Source: Owenia fusiformis (lineage: Eukaryota; Annelida; Polychaeta; Sabellida; Oweniidae). Taken from it: a stretch of DNA of 64,000 bases. Under the pieces are notes generated by a model, which worked only from the letters and a program-made list of their open reading frames with translations, was not told where the DNA came from and did not search any database. Of this stretch, positions 1-11,052 are shown piece after piece. A program made the translations under genes and the position numbers. Position 1 is the stretch's first letter, and each line of letters begins with the position of its first letter. The DNA is taken from NCBI GenBank assembly GCA_903813345.2, contig CAIIXF020000005.1, forward strand, positions 31,993,375 to 32,057,374, read 5' to 3'.

Positions 1-71
1 TCTTAGTGTTTTTATGAAAAATAACATGCTCCGTCACAGTGGACAAATCTTTCGATACCAGCCTGTGAAAT

Positions 72-262
72 TAGGTGATGACATCCCATGGATGTCGAAA
101 TATTTGTAAGCAATGCGCAGTGTCTTATGACACTTTTTCTCGAAGGTGTTCATAACAGCCATTTTTTCATTTTTTACTGTCTTGAAGAATAGTGGAGCGA
201 TTTGTTTATATTGGATATGCAAATATTTATAAGCAATATACACAGTCTTATGGCACTTTTAT
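72..262 (+). repeat. Degraded fragment of the 'gccattttt' element family
   Basis: The stretch carries phrases such as 'cttatgacacttttt', 'agtggagcgattttg' and 'gccattttttca' that recur in the element at 18,529-19,412. It looks like a decayed copy of that inverted-repeat family lying in the intron before the TM8 exon. The same fragment is present at 34,043-34,233. Confidence 0.5.
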
Positions 263-281
263 AGTTATTCTTATCTTGAAG

Positions 282-437
282 GGCCAGGCCTTGCATTTAT
301 AAAGTATCTTTGTTTTGTAGGGCCAGGCCTTGCATTTATAGTGCATCTTTGTCTTGTAGGATCAGGCCTTGCATTTATAGTTTATATTTGTCTTTTAGGG
401 CCAGGCCTTGCATTTATAGTGTACCCATTTGCTGTGA
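282..437 (+). repeat. 39-bp tandem repeat carrying a splice acceptor and the exon start
   Basis: Four units start at 282, 321, 360 and 399, an exact 39-bp period. Each unit has a pyrimidine-rich tract, an AG, and then a version of GGCCAGGCCTTGCATTTATA, which encodes the Gly-Pro-Gly-Leu-Ala-Phe-Ile start of the TM8 exon. The third unit reads GGATCAGGCC. Since 39 is divisible by three, use of an upstream acceptor would keep frame and add 13-residue repeats. Only the last copy runs on into the conserved TM8 sequence. Confidence 0.85.
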
Positions 438-511
438 CAATGATGCCAGTGTCTCCCCTTTGCGCCATCCTGTTTTTCTTTATGCTCATAACACTTGGAC
501 TTGATAGCCAG
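399..511 (+). CDS. SLC6 exon, TM8 (copy 1)
   Basis: The exon starts after the fourth AG of the 39-bp repeat and ends CAG|GTCAGT. It enters in phase 1 and leaves in phase 0. It encodes TM8 with LGLDSQ at the end. 'SPLC' replaces the family-typical 'SPLW' that copy 2 keeps. Confidence 0.85.
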
Positions 512-3500
512 GTCAGTAGCGTGCTACACTTCAACAGAGATCAACCATACATGAACTCTAAAAGAATTTTTTCATCTTTTGCACAGAAAATTAGTCAGAA
601 AATAGTGACACAATTTTTTGAAGCTATAAGTAGCTAGTAGTTATCTCACATTTGAAATCCCAGTAGTTATTGATGAGTGATTATATTACACAATCCTAAT
701 CTTCCGGGTACATTCCTCAAAAATGATATTTGAATAAAATAGTTGACCTAATGACCTTTGTTGGTGATTAGCCTCTGAGCATCTGTAACAAATAGTTACA
801 CTTACATTAGTATGTCAAGTGAATGCTTGTTTCTTCTTTTCTAGTTTGCCATGTTGGAAACAGTCATGACGTCTATAATGGACCAATTTCCACATGTTCG
901 GAAAAAGGAGACATTCATAATTCTCTTCATCTCCATTTTGTTCTTCCTTTGTGGTTTGACACTGACCTGTAGGGTAAGTATGTAAAAGGTCAAGGTCATG
1001 TAATTTTGATGACCTGGGAATGACATCACAATATTGATCCCTGGATCCAGGCATACAGCCATGTGGTAGAGTGCAGTTATTCACCAAAAATGTTCATTGT
1101 TGTCTTGTGTGAACAGAAAATGAAGCAATATGACTTGTTAGTGTTTGACCTTTGTGGGATTTATATTAATGTATAAGTTGCTGTTGAAATAGAATATAAC
1201 TTTCAAAGCAAGCTATCTCTCTATTCCATAAGGCATAAATATGAATTAATAATATCGTTTTATGAAAAACTTGTGTAATGTTGATTGAATGTAGGTAATG
1301 TTCATAGAATATTTTCCTATTGCAGGGAGGGGCCTACATGTTACAGTTAATGGACACATATTGTGGAGGATGGGCCATTCTCATAATAGGAATTGTTGAG
1401 AGCATATCTATAGCTTGGATTTATGGTAATTTGTACATCGATTATATTTTATTTGGTCTATTTGGGACTTGATTAATGTGAACAGTCTAATCAATTTATG
1501 TATGTATCTTCTCACTTCAATAGATTTAACTAATGCACATAATCATACTCATACACACAAGCAATGTTGACTTCCCAGGGTAGACCACATCTACAGTATG
1601 TACAATATTGTCAAATTTTCAATATTTTATTTATATTATCAATGCAGCGGTATGCATCTTGCCAGTTTTAACATAATTTGCACTCTTTGACTGTTCATTT
1701 CTGATTCATCATTAAAGGTGCAACAAGTAGTGCAGAGGGGCCATTCAACGATCATGGACCAGTGTCAAAATATATTTAAGTTTGGATATTTCATCAAGAC
1801 TAACATCTATTTTTATTTTCTACAAAGAAACCCCCTAGATAATCATTATTTCAGCTTATATTTCTCTTGAAACATGGTGGATCTTAAAAATATAAAAGTG
1901 GACGTCCCCTTTGTGAAGCTTTGAACTGAATTTACACTTTTTAATGCCGATAATGATAGTTTATCCATACATTTTAAGAAAATAGGTATGTCAAAGAAGA
2001 TGTTAACCAACTGTTGCCTTGATAGCTCAGAAAAAGTTTATTTTCTCTCTACAAGCCTTATTGCCCCTTTAATATATCTAATTTCAGGAGCAGACAGGTT
2101 TATGAATGACATTGCATTGATGACTGGAAAAAAGCCTTCTATTTGGTGGCGAATATGCTGGCAAGGCCTGACTCCATTCCTCATCATTGTAAGTACATTC
2201 TCAAATCCCTGTAATGATGTGTTTGAATGATAGTATATCATTCTTTTTCAATAGTGAATTTAGTATTCCACATCATATATTTTGTAAGACTATTATTTGT
2301 CTATATTTGTTAAGTAATGGCTTGTTCATGGTATTGACTATAGTTGTTGCTAAATTGTGAAGATTGGTCAAAATAGGCTAGTTGTTCTACTCAGATTACA
2401 TACATGTACATTCCCATGTCACCAACACAACTGGGGACATATTGATATAGTCTCCAACTTTTTTTGTGGATGGTGTTCGGTGTTTGGCGGTTGGTCATTG
2501 GTTTATGTAACGGATGGCATATTAATGCCATGTTTTTGTATTATTTTCAGTTCATTCTATTTTCAGTTCATTCTATTATTTACGTGGATAGACTACTCCC
2601 CAGCTAGGTTTGGCGACTATTCCTTCCCTGAATGGGCAGATGGCTTGGGCTGGTGCATGAGCTTTACTTCTGTTATATTCATACCAATCATGGCTGTCTA
2701 TAAGCTTTCCAAGGAGGAAGGGTCATTCTTAGAGGTATGTATCAAATTTGGAGATTTTGTCTGATCATGGGTTTCATTTTTTTCATTTTTCTGGTTAAGT
2801 TTGGGTCATGAATCATTTACTTCACTTACATACTTTCTATAAACTTGGAAACGCCTGCATGCATTTATTTTCCACAACAGGGCCTAAGTGCCAGGGAAAT
2901 TGAGAATAATGTCAGGGAAATGTACGAAAATTAACTTTGTAATTTGTATCAGGATTGAAATGTACTTTTGACATTTTGAAGTTTGAGCATATATTTTTCG
3001 AATGACTCAAAGTTACAAATTGTTTCATGATAGCGTCTACGCCGGGTTACGACACCATCAATTGAGTGGGGCCCAGCACTAGTGAAACATCGGAGATTGG
3101 TGAATTATGTTAATGGCTTTTGGACTGACCCTAAAGCTGCACTGGGTGTTGTAAACCCAGCTATGTCATATAGCAGTATGAATGGAAGCTCTGTCAAGGT
3201 AGGTAGATCTGCTACTATGTGTAATAAGTATTACAGAAATACACAATTTTATACTATGAAGTGCGGTATGGTAGAAAACAGACAAATTGTTTGTGGTTGA
3301 GTGCAGTGTAATCCTGGAAAATGCATGAAAATTGAGGTTGGAGGGTATGTTTTATCCGTTTCCATGTGACATGGACTTTTTATAACACAGTAAGTTACCC
3401 GATACCAATATATCCTAGTAATTTGAAAACATTCTGCTGAGTATTTAATAAGTTCTAGCCCAGTTTCATAGTAGGGGTTTAAATTATAGTCCAGAAGGGA

Positions 3501-3933
3501 ATAAATGGCCACAAAATCTCAAAGCTGAAAATCTTAGCTCCAATAATTCATATAATTATGCAAAATCATGCAAGTAAAATGAAAGATTATGTCCCATGAA
3601 TTTCCTCTGAGTGCATGTTCATATCCTCATTCTGAATGTATTAATCGGCTTACTCGTTATAAAACACTCCATTGGGGTGTCTTTATTGCTGTTATGCAAA
3701 TAACTTCACGAGATTTCATTAAAAATCAAAAAATTGAATGATGAAATTACTTTCTGTTTCAGGTGAGCTACAGTGGTGTGCCAATAAGCCTGACCCCTGG
3801 CTATTTTACCCCTGGGTACTCTACCCCTGGTGGTGAAAGTATAGATGGGAGGAGAACTCCAGGATCTCAAGCTACAGGAACATCGTACATCTCACAGGCC
3901 AATAGTTCAGTGTCATATGAAAGTGTTGTATAA
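399..3933 (+). CDS. SLC6-family Na+/Cl--dependent transporter, 3' half (TM8 to C-terminus), copy 1
   Basis: Seven exons are seen: 399-511, 845-973, 1326-1425, 2088-2188, 2567-2734, 3034-3198 and 3763-3933 (TAA). The phases agree and give 315 residues. The protein matches the SLC6 neurotransmitter and amino-acid symporter fold from TM8 onward: [10 protein letters not shown] and LGLDSQ in TM8 (the Asp-Ser pair belongs to the Na2 site in this family), [16 protein letters not shown] in TM10, the ADRF segment, [10 protein letters not shown] in TM12, and the tail motif EWGPAL, as in glycine-transporter-like members. The usual Glu in 'YPEAV' is Phe here, and the usual Trp of 'SPLWAIL' is Cys in this copy. 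The tail is Pro/Thr/Gly-rich and ends ESVV. Upstream exons (TM1-TM7) are outside the window or missing. The substrate cannot be assigned. Confidence 0.88.
845..973 (+). CDS. SLC6 exon, TM9 region (copy 1)
   Basis: Acceptor tctag, donor AGG|GTAAGT, 43 codons, phase 0 at both ends. It begins [16 protein letters not shown], which is the SLC6 segment after TM8, followed by hydrophobic TM9. Confidence 0.85.
1326..1425 (+). CDS. SLC6 exon, TM10 (copy 1)
   Basis: Acceptor ttgcag, donor G|GTAATT, leaving phase 1. It encodes [16 protein letters not shown] and [12 protein letters not shown], strongly typical of SLC6 TM10. Confidence 0.86.
2088..2188 (+). CDS. SLC6 exon, TM10-TM11 loop and TM11 start (copy 1)
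   Basis: Acceptor atttcag and donor ATT|GTAAGT. It completes the split Gly of 'YGADRF' and reads through [15 protein letters not shown]. Its acceptor and first codons are deleted in copy 2. Confidence 0.84.
2551..2734 (+). CDS. SLC6 exon, TM11-TM12 (copy 1), with duplicated acceptor
   Basis: TTCATTCTATTTTCAG is repeated in tandem, giving two AG acceptors 16 bases apart. Only the second (exon from 2567) keeps phase 0 and gives [15 protein letters not shown]. Use of the first (2551) would shift the frame. The exon ends GAG|GTATGT. Confidence 0.83.
3034..3198 (+). CDS. SLC6 exon, C-terminal tail 1 (copy 1)
   Basis: Acceptor gatag, donor AAG|GTAGGT, 55 codons. It encodes [20 protein letters not shown], like the juxtamembrane tail of glycine-transporter-type SLC6 proteins. 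Confidence 0.83.
3763..3933 (+). CDS. SLC6 terminal exon (copy 1)
   Basis: Acceptor tttcag; 56 codons then TAA. It encodes a low-complexity tail with repeated T-P-G triplets and the terminus YESVV, a possible PDZ-type ligand by inference only. Confidence 0.78.
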   Translation: MSYSGVPISLTPGYFTPGYSTPGGESIDGRRTPGSQATGTSYISQANSSVSYESVV

Positions 3934-3981
3934 ATCAACATGTTGAATAACGGTGAAGAAAATCAAGACTAGAATTGAAAT

Positions 3982-3987
3982 AATAAA
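3982..3987 (+). promoter_or_regulatory. Candidate polyadenylation signal AATAAA
   Basis: AATAAA occurs about 50 bases after the SLC6 stop codon, and also after the copy 2 stop. The position suits a short 3' UTR; cleavage is not shown. Confidence 0.4.
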
Positions 3988-4204
3988 CAGGCTGTCTTGA
4001 CAGGTTTTCCTGATAAAATGTTGATTTTATATAAAGTTGATATATATCGTGTTTAAACAGATGCTCGGTTGATGCAATCTTTTTAGTTCTTCCAAGATAA
4101 TGTTAGCCTTGCCCAAGTCAGTATTTTTTTTACTTATCTGATCTTAATGTCTATATTAACAATCCTGGAAGCATCGGGGAGTTGAATTGAAACAAGGGGT
4201 TAGA

Positions 4205-4700
4205 AGAAAGATGGGACAGCATGTACATCTGGGACATTGACATGTAGATCTGTAACATTAAACTTGATATTATGTAGATCTGAGACATTAAACTTAATAT
4301 GTAAATATGTGACATTAAAATTGATACGTACATCTGAGACACAAAACTTAAAACCCATGACATTAAACTCGACATATAGATCTGTAACATTAAGCCTGAT
4401 ATAACATCTGTAATTTTAAATTTTATATGTTCATCTGTGATGTGTTACTTGATTTGCAGGTCTGTGACATTTCACTTCATATTTATTTTATACTTCTACA
4501 TTATACTTGGTGTGTAGATTTATGACATAGAAACTCACTCAATACATGTCTAATGTAACATTTGTGAATTTAATAGTGGATCTGTGACTTACAAAATGAC
4601 TCAATATGTGTACATATAGGCCTATTTATGACAATAAACATAATGTGACATTTAAGTCCTGCAGATCTGTGATCATATGGAATATTTTGAGCAGAATTCA
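4205..4700. repeat. Diverged tandem repeat, 'catctgngacattaaacttgatatgta' type
   Basis: Units of roughly 25-35 bases with 'gatctgtgacattaaacttgat' are repeated with growing divergence and grade into the cleaner VNTR that follows. The equivalent tract in copy 2 is about 38,120-38,600. Confidence 0.6.
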
Positions 4701-5290
4701 ATAGGAGATTATTATGTTTAGTATATATTCATGCAGATCTGTGATTATATGGAATATTTTGAGCAGAATTCAATCGGAGATTATTATGTGTATTTTGAGC
4801 AAAATTCAATTGGGGATTATTATGTGTAGAATATATTCATGCAGATCTGTGATTATATGGAATATTTTGAGCAGAATTCAATCGGAGATTATTATGTGTA
4901 GTATATATTCATGCAGATCTGTGCATAATTCAATTGGAGATTATTATGTGAAGTATATATTCATGCAGATCTGTGAGTATATGGAATATTTTGAGCAGGA
5001 TACAATTGGAGATTATTATGTGTAGTATATATTCATGCAGATCTGTGCAGAATTCAATTTGGAGATTATTATGTGTAGTATATATTCATGCAGATCTGTG
5101 ATTATATGGAATATTTTGAGCAGAATTCAATTGGAGATTATTATGTGTAGTATATATTCGTGCAGATCTGTGATTATATGGAATATTTTGAGCAGAATTC
5201 AATAGGAGATTATTATGTGTAGTATATATTCATGCAGATCTGTGATTATATGGAATATTGTGATATTTCAATTGGAGATTATTATGTTTA
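4655..5290. repeat. VNTR of about 72 bp (short and long units), copy 1
   Basis: A minisatellite whose units contain 'atgcagatctgtgattata', 'tggaatattttgagcagaat' and 'tggagattattatgtgtagt'. Long units are about 72 bases. Short units lack the 'ttatatggaatattttgag' part. About nine copies of GCAGATCTGTG are present here, against about eighteen in copy 2. Open frames across it are by-products of the repeat. Confidence 0.88.
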
Positions 5291-6011
5291 TATAGTACTT
5301 GTTTTAGTTATTCCAAATGTACTGCAATGATTATTGAGTACAAACACTTGCCAGCTAGTTTGTTTTCTGCAAAGATTTATTTATTCAATTAGGTTCCAAG
5401 TCATATAGACTAATAAGATGAATTGTGAACTGCAGAAAGACCATTGAATTGAAGAATTTTAGATTCATGAATCTCTACAAGAATACTGTTGTTGTATTTA
5501 TGTTGTTTTGATACAGTATGACAGGTCCTGCTATACTATAGTAGTTTGTATGGACTACTACTGACCTATTCATGATATTCCATATTTATTGGCTGGATTT
5601 ACCTGGCCCTACTTTGATATTGTTTTTTGTGTTGTATCATTATATAGATGTTTTGTTAGATAACTTAAAGATATGCTATACAGATATGTAGGTCAGTATT
5701 ACATAATCATGAAATGAATAAGTCTGAGTATATCATTGGTCAGAAAACACTAAAACCTGCTTGAAACTGTAAAAGTTTATACACTCTATTCCACACTGTA
5801 TAGAAATAAAATAACGTACGATATAAGTAACTGTGAGCCAATCATTGCATAGAAAAAACTCTATGCACTGTTTATAAGATTCACTGAGACAAGTGGGTCA
5901 ATACTTCATGTACTTTATGTGCTCTCACACAATTACCTTCCCTTGCATAAAGTTGCTGTACAGTTATATGTAACTGAATATTGTATATTCATCACAAACA
6001 ACCTTAGCAAA
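5291..6011. other. Intergenic, no gene seen
   Basis: AT-rich single-copy-like sequence. I see no exon, RNA gene or clear repeat. The 2.07-kb segment missing from copy 2 starts inside it at about 5,669. Confidence 0.5.
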
Positions 6012-6111
6012 ATGATGGTTCGACGAAATGGACGGTTCGCTAAAACAAATAAACCAGGCAATCCAGGCCAATTTGGAAAGAAACTAGATAGAGTGATAGC
6101 GAATGAGGATA
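6012..6111 (+). CDS. Possible first coding exon (unrecognised, basic)
   Basis: Starts ATGATG and encodes a Lys/Arg/Asn-rich stretch (MMVRRNGRFAKTNKPGNPGQ and onward), then a good donor (GATA|GTAAGT). It could be a cytoplasmic N-terminus of the SLC6 pseudogene whose TM5/TM6 exons lie downstream, but nothing conserved shows this. It may be chance. Copy 2 lacks it. Confidence 0.22.
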
Positions 6112-6379
6112 GTAAGTGAAATATATTTTGCAAAGGTCAGCTTGTAAACTACTGGGTAACCCTAAATGATGAGAAATATGTACAAAATATGTTTTGCATG
6201 ATTTATTCATATCCCAATGATTTAACTCCTTCACTGCATCTAATAAGGTATATACATACTAATTACGGGACATTTAGGAATTAAGTGACTAGACCAAAGC
6301 AAGCATGTTTGAGATTTTAATGATTTTAAATAAATTACCACTTCATTATTTGCTTTTAGACATTCAATCAGCTTTATTT

Positions 6380-6860
6380 GTCCAACAAACCATATTCACA
6401 ATTGTTCAATCCAACGATGATTAGGGGATAAGCTATAGAGACCCCTCCATTTGTCCGTCCATCCATCCTTCAACTAGACAACAGCAACACCAAAGTGTAG
6501 CAAATCCCATCGACAGCCATGGCTGGCATTTTTACAAACAACGTATACAGCAAAAATGGCAGCCATTTTTCAAAATGGCCACCTTCTACCAAAAGTGTCA
6601 TTAGACAGTGTGCCACACACACGCATCAAATATGAACAAAATCGCTCTACTACTTCTCGAGTTATAGTAAAATACGTTAAAATGCCGGCCATTTTTCAAA
6701 ATGGCTGCCTTCTACTTTCAACATCTTGCACTGGCACACCAAAGAGACAAGGAAAGAGGACCTTTACTTTTATTGGGGGAAAGGGATCAAAAGGGTAGCA
6801 TTCGAGGCACAAATCGCAAATGTGTTATTTTAAAAATAGTTCAATTCTTTGAAGCAAATG
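6380..6860. repeat. Diverged element with AAAATGGC/GCCATTTT motifs
   Basis: Contains a tgtccgtccatccatcc tract, then 'gcagccatttttcaaaatgg' twice and 'gtgccacacac', as in the better preserved element at 18,529-19,412. Only fragments of the family are left. Confidence 0.55.
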
Positions 6861-6899
6861 ATTCTAAAAGTACAACATATCTTTGAAAAAATATCATTC

Positions 6900-8290
6900 T
6901 GTTAAGTGAAATTGTAAAAAAATATTTTGCAATGTGTGAAATTGAATTAAAGCACATGATTCAATGAATAGTGGATGCTTCAATCCACTTATGTCTTCTA
7001 GTCTAGGCTTTAAATTCGGACTACCACCCTCGTTCATAGTCTAGAATCGGGACATATGTTAAATTTAATCATCTACAATGCATTGGGTCATTGGCTTAAA
7101 TCCTATAATATAATATGCCTATCAATACAATATGTAATTATTTAAGTATCATCTCAATGCTTTAATTTTAATAGAATTATTTTAATATTTTACTAACTGT
7201 ATAATATGAAGTTTGCATTACTGTTGATAAATAAATAAATGATTGCACTGTTCAGTAAAGAAATATAGCAATTGTATTATTTAAACTGATACACTATAGA
7301 AATGATTTTCATTGAAAAATCAAATCGGTACCAAAATTATGGTTACCATGTAGTAGTGAAAGGCACATTAAAAATGAACATCACCCCCTTCAATCTATTT
7401 TTACAGGTTTTTATGATTATTTCAGATTTTTCTATAGTTTGCGTAACCAGGACGGTGAATTTTCTTCATTTTTCATCAAACATTTTGTCTTACCAATATT
7501 TATTATATCTGTCAATTTTATCAAAATCGCGCCGCTACGTTTGAAAATAATTCAAATTATGTAGTTTTTCCCATTGAGCTCCATTATAAAAATGGAATTT
7601 TCAAACTTAATATTTTAAAATTCTACGTGGTGAAAAGTTGCATATTGAGTAGTTAGTTAATGTTATGGTGTTAAAAATTCAAAACAAAAAGGAATAAAGA
7701 AAAAATGCCACAGAGAAGTCTCAATAGAGTATCTTTAAGGGGCTAAGAGTATATGGGTAAACACAGAAAATTTTGTCTTTTTTGTTTTAGTTTTTATTCT
7801 GTAAGATTTTGAGATGTCAATATTTTAATGTTAACCATTTAACAAACATTTTTATTATCTTAAATTAAATTTGTCAATAAAATGCTGTGTAATATTTTAA
7901 GTAACCCAAATTATAACTTTTAATCAAATGTTATGGTATAAACCTCCTAATGGGAGTAACTATTACTTATTAACAACATTAATTTGTAATTTGAAGATAC
8001 ATGTACATACAATATTTTTGCATTGATGTACATGAACAAAAAGAAAACTATGAAAATGCTTCAACAGTCTAGAGATCATTTTTGGACTTTACGTGTATGT
8101 ATCTTTATTAGAAAATAAGACATTCTCTATTTTCTTTTGATTTCCCATAATCCTTTGCACATCGTCTGCTAACAACAGGTGACCTTATAGGGACAATTTA
8201 CTGAGCTTTTTTTGTTGGCAGCAAACGATCATGCTATATTTGAAAATGGGTGATAGAAAAATCAAAATATGGGTTTACCATACTCAATAA
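6900..8290. other. Intergenic, no gene seen
   Basis: Very AT-rich sequence with no supported exon, RNA gene or repeat boundary, except the joint of the copy-1-only segment near 7,736. Confidence 0.45.
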
Positions 8291-8299
8291 CTGTTAACT

Positions 8300-8515
8300 G
8301 ATACATGTACTTATACTCATCCCATGCATGTGCTTATACTCATCCCATACATGTACTTATACTTATCCCATACATGTGCTTATACTCATCCCATACATGT
8401 ACTAATACTCATCCCATACATGTGCTTATATTCATCCCATACATCTGCTTATAGTCATCCCATACATGTACTTATAGTCATCCCATACATGTCCTTAAAC
8501 TCATTCCAAACTTGA
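8300..8515. repeat. Tandem repeat of about 23 bp (catgtacttatactcatccc)
   Basis: About nine units of 'cccatacatgtacttatact' plus 'cat' with small changes (acttat/gcttat, actcat/agtcat). Copy 2 has it at 40,735-40,945 with nearly the same number. The open frame through it has no protein signature. Confidence 0.85.
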
Positions 8516-9753
8516 TGATTCAAAAGGAAACACCTGGCTTTGTATTTGTTTTATAAGCTATGTCAATATACATATACATCATATATTTAATACAGATCTC
8601 TGTTTTGTGATCACATATATACATATTCCTGATTACAACAAGATAAGATGTATTAGGAACAGACCATTTAACCCATCCTCGGAACACAGGCCTCTAGAAC
8701 CAGTACCTCCTTCTTCTTGGAAGAAGGAAAGAACTTAGTGGATGATGTCTGGAACTCTGCGTTCGGAGGACAATTTGGCCTTGTTAGGGAGACCTTAGAT
8801 AAAGTTTTTCTGAAAAATAATGTTCTTGGCCTGAATGTTACAAGAAAAAGATATTTAGATATTTTGGACTTGATATAGCATATTTTATCATTCACTTGTC
8901 AACATGTACTTAATGTGCACCACCATTCAAAAAAATAACACAACATTGACTCCAAAAGAACATTAAATTAAAAAAGGTCAAATCATGTTCCTTTTATTGA
9001 GCTTCTTTCACAATTGACCAACCAGTGTATTCTCATTTGATTCCTCCCCAAATATAACATCTTTAGGACTATTAAAGGTGCAATTTATGATAAGATAGTT
9101 GGATTATTTTTTCATATTTTTGAGACTTAACTTTTATGAAAAATATTATCAAAAGTTGAAATTTTATTTGTTGTCAAATCACATTCTTAACTTTTATTTT
9201 GTTTTCACAACTTTCATCGCCTTGAAGATGCAAACTTCGCCATCCAGCAAACTCGCAATGACATTTTATGCGAATAAGTGTGATTTTTGTGAATACAAAA
9301 AGATTTGAATTGAAACAGAATAGAAATATAGATTGAAATACAAATTGCAAATGAGTTGCTTGACCAATAAGGTCTCAGGTTTACAATTATTTCATGTCGA
9401 AGACATGCCCACGTTTGAATACCTCTGATCCAATCATACAGTGTTGACATTCTGACATTGTGTTTCAGTTTCATTATTTTTTTAGCTTTTCCCCTAATTA
9501 TACATATAACATAAAGACTTAATATCCCTTTGTTAGCTTATTTTAATTATCATTTATGCATTTTGATTTATATTTTTGGGTTATTTTGAAAATGCACAGG
9601 GTTTTCATAATTTCAATTTACTGATTGAATAATAGATTAAATGTCCATGTATCCTTTATATGTAACATTAAAACACACTTTAATGTCCTGATTAAATCAA
9701 GAAAAAAGAAAGTATGAATTCATATGTTACATTATATTTCTGTTTTCTTGCAG
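8516..9753. other. Intergenic, no gene seen
   Basis: AT-rich; I found no protein similarity in either strand. A piece at about 8,815-8,868 is missing from copy 2. Confidence 0.45.
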
Positions 9754-10257
9754 GTCGTGTACTTTACAGCCACCTTCCCTTATGTGGTACTACATATCCT
9801 ACTTATACGTGGGGCGATTTAGATAATGCGGGACAGGGAATCATATTCTACCTTCAGCCTGACTGGCAGAGCCTAGGAAATGCGAAGGTAAGTAGTCATT
9901 TGGGAAAGTTGTCCCAAACAGCTTTCATTACAACTCTCATATTATGACTGCATCGTATTATACACTTTATACTTTTTGATCCTAATGAGGACACATATTA
10001 AAAGTAATAGAATTATTTTTTGTGTCATTCCAGTGAGAAACCAAATTGGAAAATCTTAAAAATAGAAGCACGGGACTGATAAAAAAGCATTCAAAAGAGA
10101 TGTTCAGATAAGATGGTGTTTTGATATAGAGATTTTACTGTAAGCATTACACTCAGTAATATATTGTAATTTTATTTCATCAAGGTATGGAATGATGCTG
10201 CACTGCAAATCTTTTCTCTGTCCAACTGCTGGGTCATAGCCACAATTATTGTCTCAG
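9754..10257 (+). pseudogene. Isolated SLC6 exons (TM5 and TM6 region), frameshifted, copy 1
   Basis: Exon 9754-9887 (acceptor ttgcag, donor AAG|GTAAGT) encodes VVYFTATFPYVVLHILLIRG in one frame and then DNAGQGIIFYLQPDWQSLGN in another. It has 134 bases where an unbroken reading needs 135, with the missing base near 9,817 ('ggggcgatttag'), which puts TAG in frame. Exon 10185-10257 encodes VWNDAALQIFSLSNCW, the SLC6 segment that follows, but one residue is missing from 'IF.SLS' and the end is degenerate. No TM1-4 or TM7 exons were found nearby. The frameshift is shared with copy 2, so decay came before the duplication. Confidence 0.75.
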
Positions 10258-11052
10258 GTATGTTATTGTTGTTTTATTCAATCCAATCTCTGACACTAGA
10301 GACATTGCCTGCAAAGTGCATTTGCAAGAACACCTTTCACTATTTTCACACATTTTTTTACAAAGCAGCACAACTTATTGCATCTTTTACACCCTAGCCA
10401 CTCTAAACTATAACTCATATCTTTATTATCCCAACAAATGAGGTTTGGAGGGGGATATTGTGAAAACTCATGTGTGTATGTCCAGATGATGAATTGCTAT
10501 TTTGACCAGAGGTGAATAAAAAAGTCATTGATTTATTAGTAAAAAAATCAACTTTATTTACGTTAATTTAAGTTGTTTACATTATGTCATATGATATACA
10601 GTGTATGGTAAATTGATTGGAATTCGACTATTTGAGTTAAGAAAATATGCACACCATGGAATGATGAGAGCAAAACAATATTGTAAAATTGTAACAATTT
10701 TTGAGACATCTCTATTTTTACATTTTTCATAAATATGTAATATAAAATACTATAAACAATGCAAAACAATAATATACTCATTTGAATTTTTATGTGTTAG
10801 CATGTGTTACAGTAAAACCTGTCTAATCTGAACTTTTTTTGGACCAGCCAAAAGTGCTCGGAGTAGCAGGTGTTCACATTTTAGATTTTTTTCAAATTAT
10901 AGGTGTTCAGAGTAGAGAGGTGTTTGAGTAAATAGGTTTCACACTTGTGCTAAAATTATAATTAGTATAATTTTTTTCTTGATACTTATTGTATCGTAGA
11001 CCTTTTACATTCAGTTTGTCAGTTTGGTGATTCTCTCATTTAATCTGCTTAA
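10258..11052. other. Intergenic between convergent genes
   Basis: No exon seen. A stretch at 10,811-10,955 ('cagtaaaacctgtctaatct' to 'aataggtttcac') resembles a worn DNA-transposon end but has no clear inverted partner. On the - strand AATAAA occurs near 10,553-10,558, a distant candidate poly(A) signal for the mosaic gene. Confidence 0.4.

Larger units (their letters stand above)
5669..7736. other. Segment present only in copy 1 (2.07 kb)
   Basis: Copy 2 joins 'gttagataacttaa' directly to 'ggggctaagagtatatgg' at about 40,170. In copy 1 these lie at about 5,656 and 7,738. A short shared 'ttaa' at the joint suggests a deletion in copy 2 through microhomology; an insertion in copy 1 is less likely because no terminal repeats are seen. 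Confidence 0.8.

Noticed and set aside
4714-5290. Protein-coding frame with repeats of IYSCRSVIIWNILSRI
   Set aside because: The frame exists only because the repeat length is a multiple of three in places; unit number and frame vary between copies.
8300-8515. CRISPR-like array
   Set aside because: Units are directly adjacent with no variable spacers, and the DNA is from an animal.
10811-10955. Complete pogo-like transposon
   Set aside because: One end resembles 'cagtaaaacctgtct', but no matching inverted end or coding part was found.
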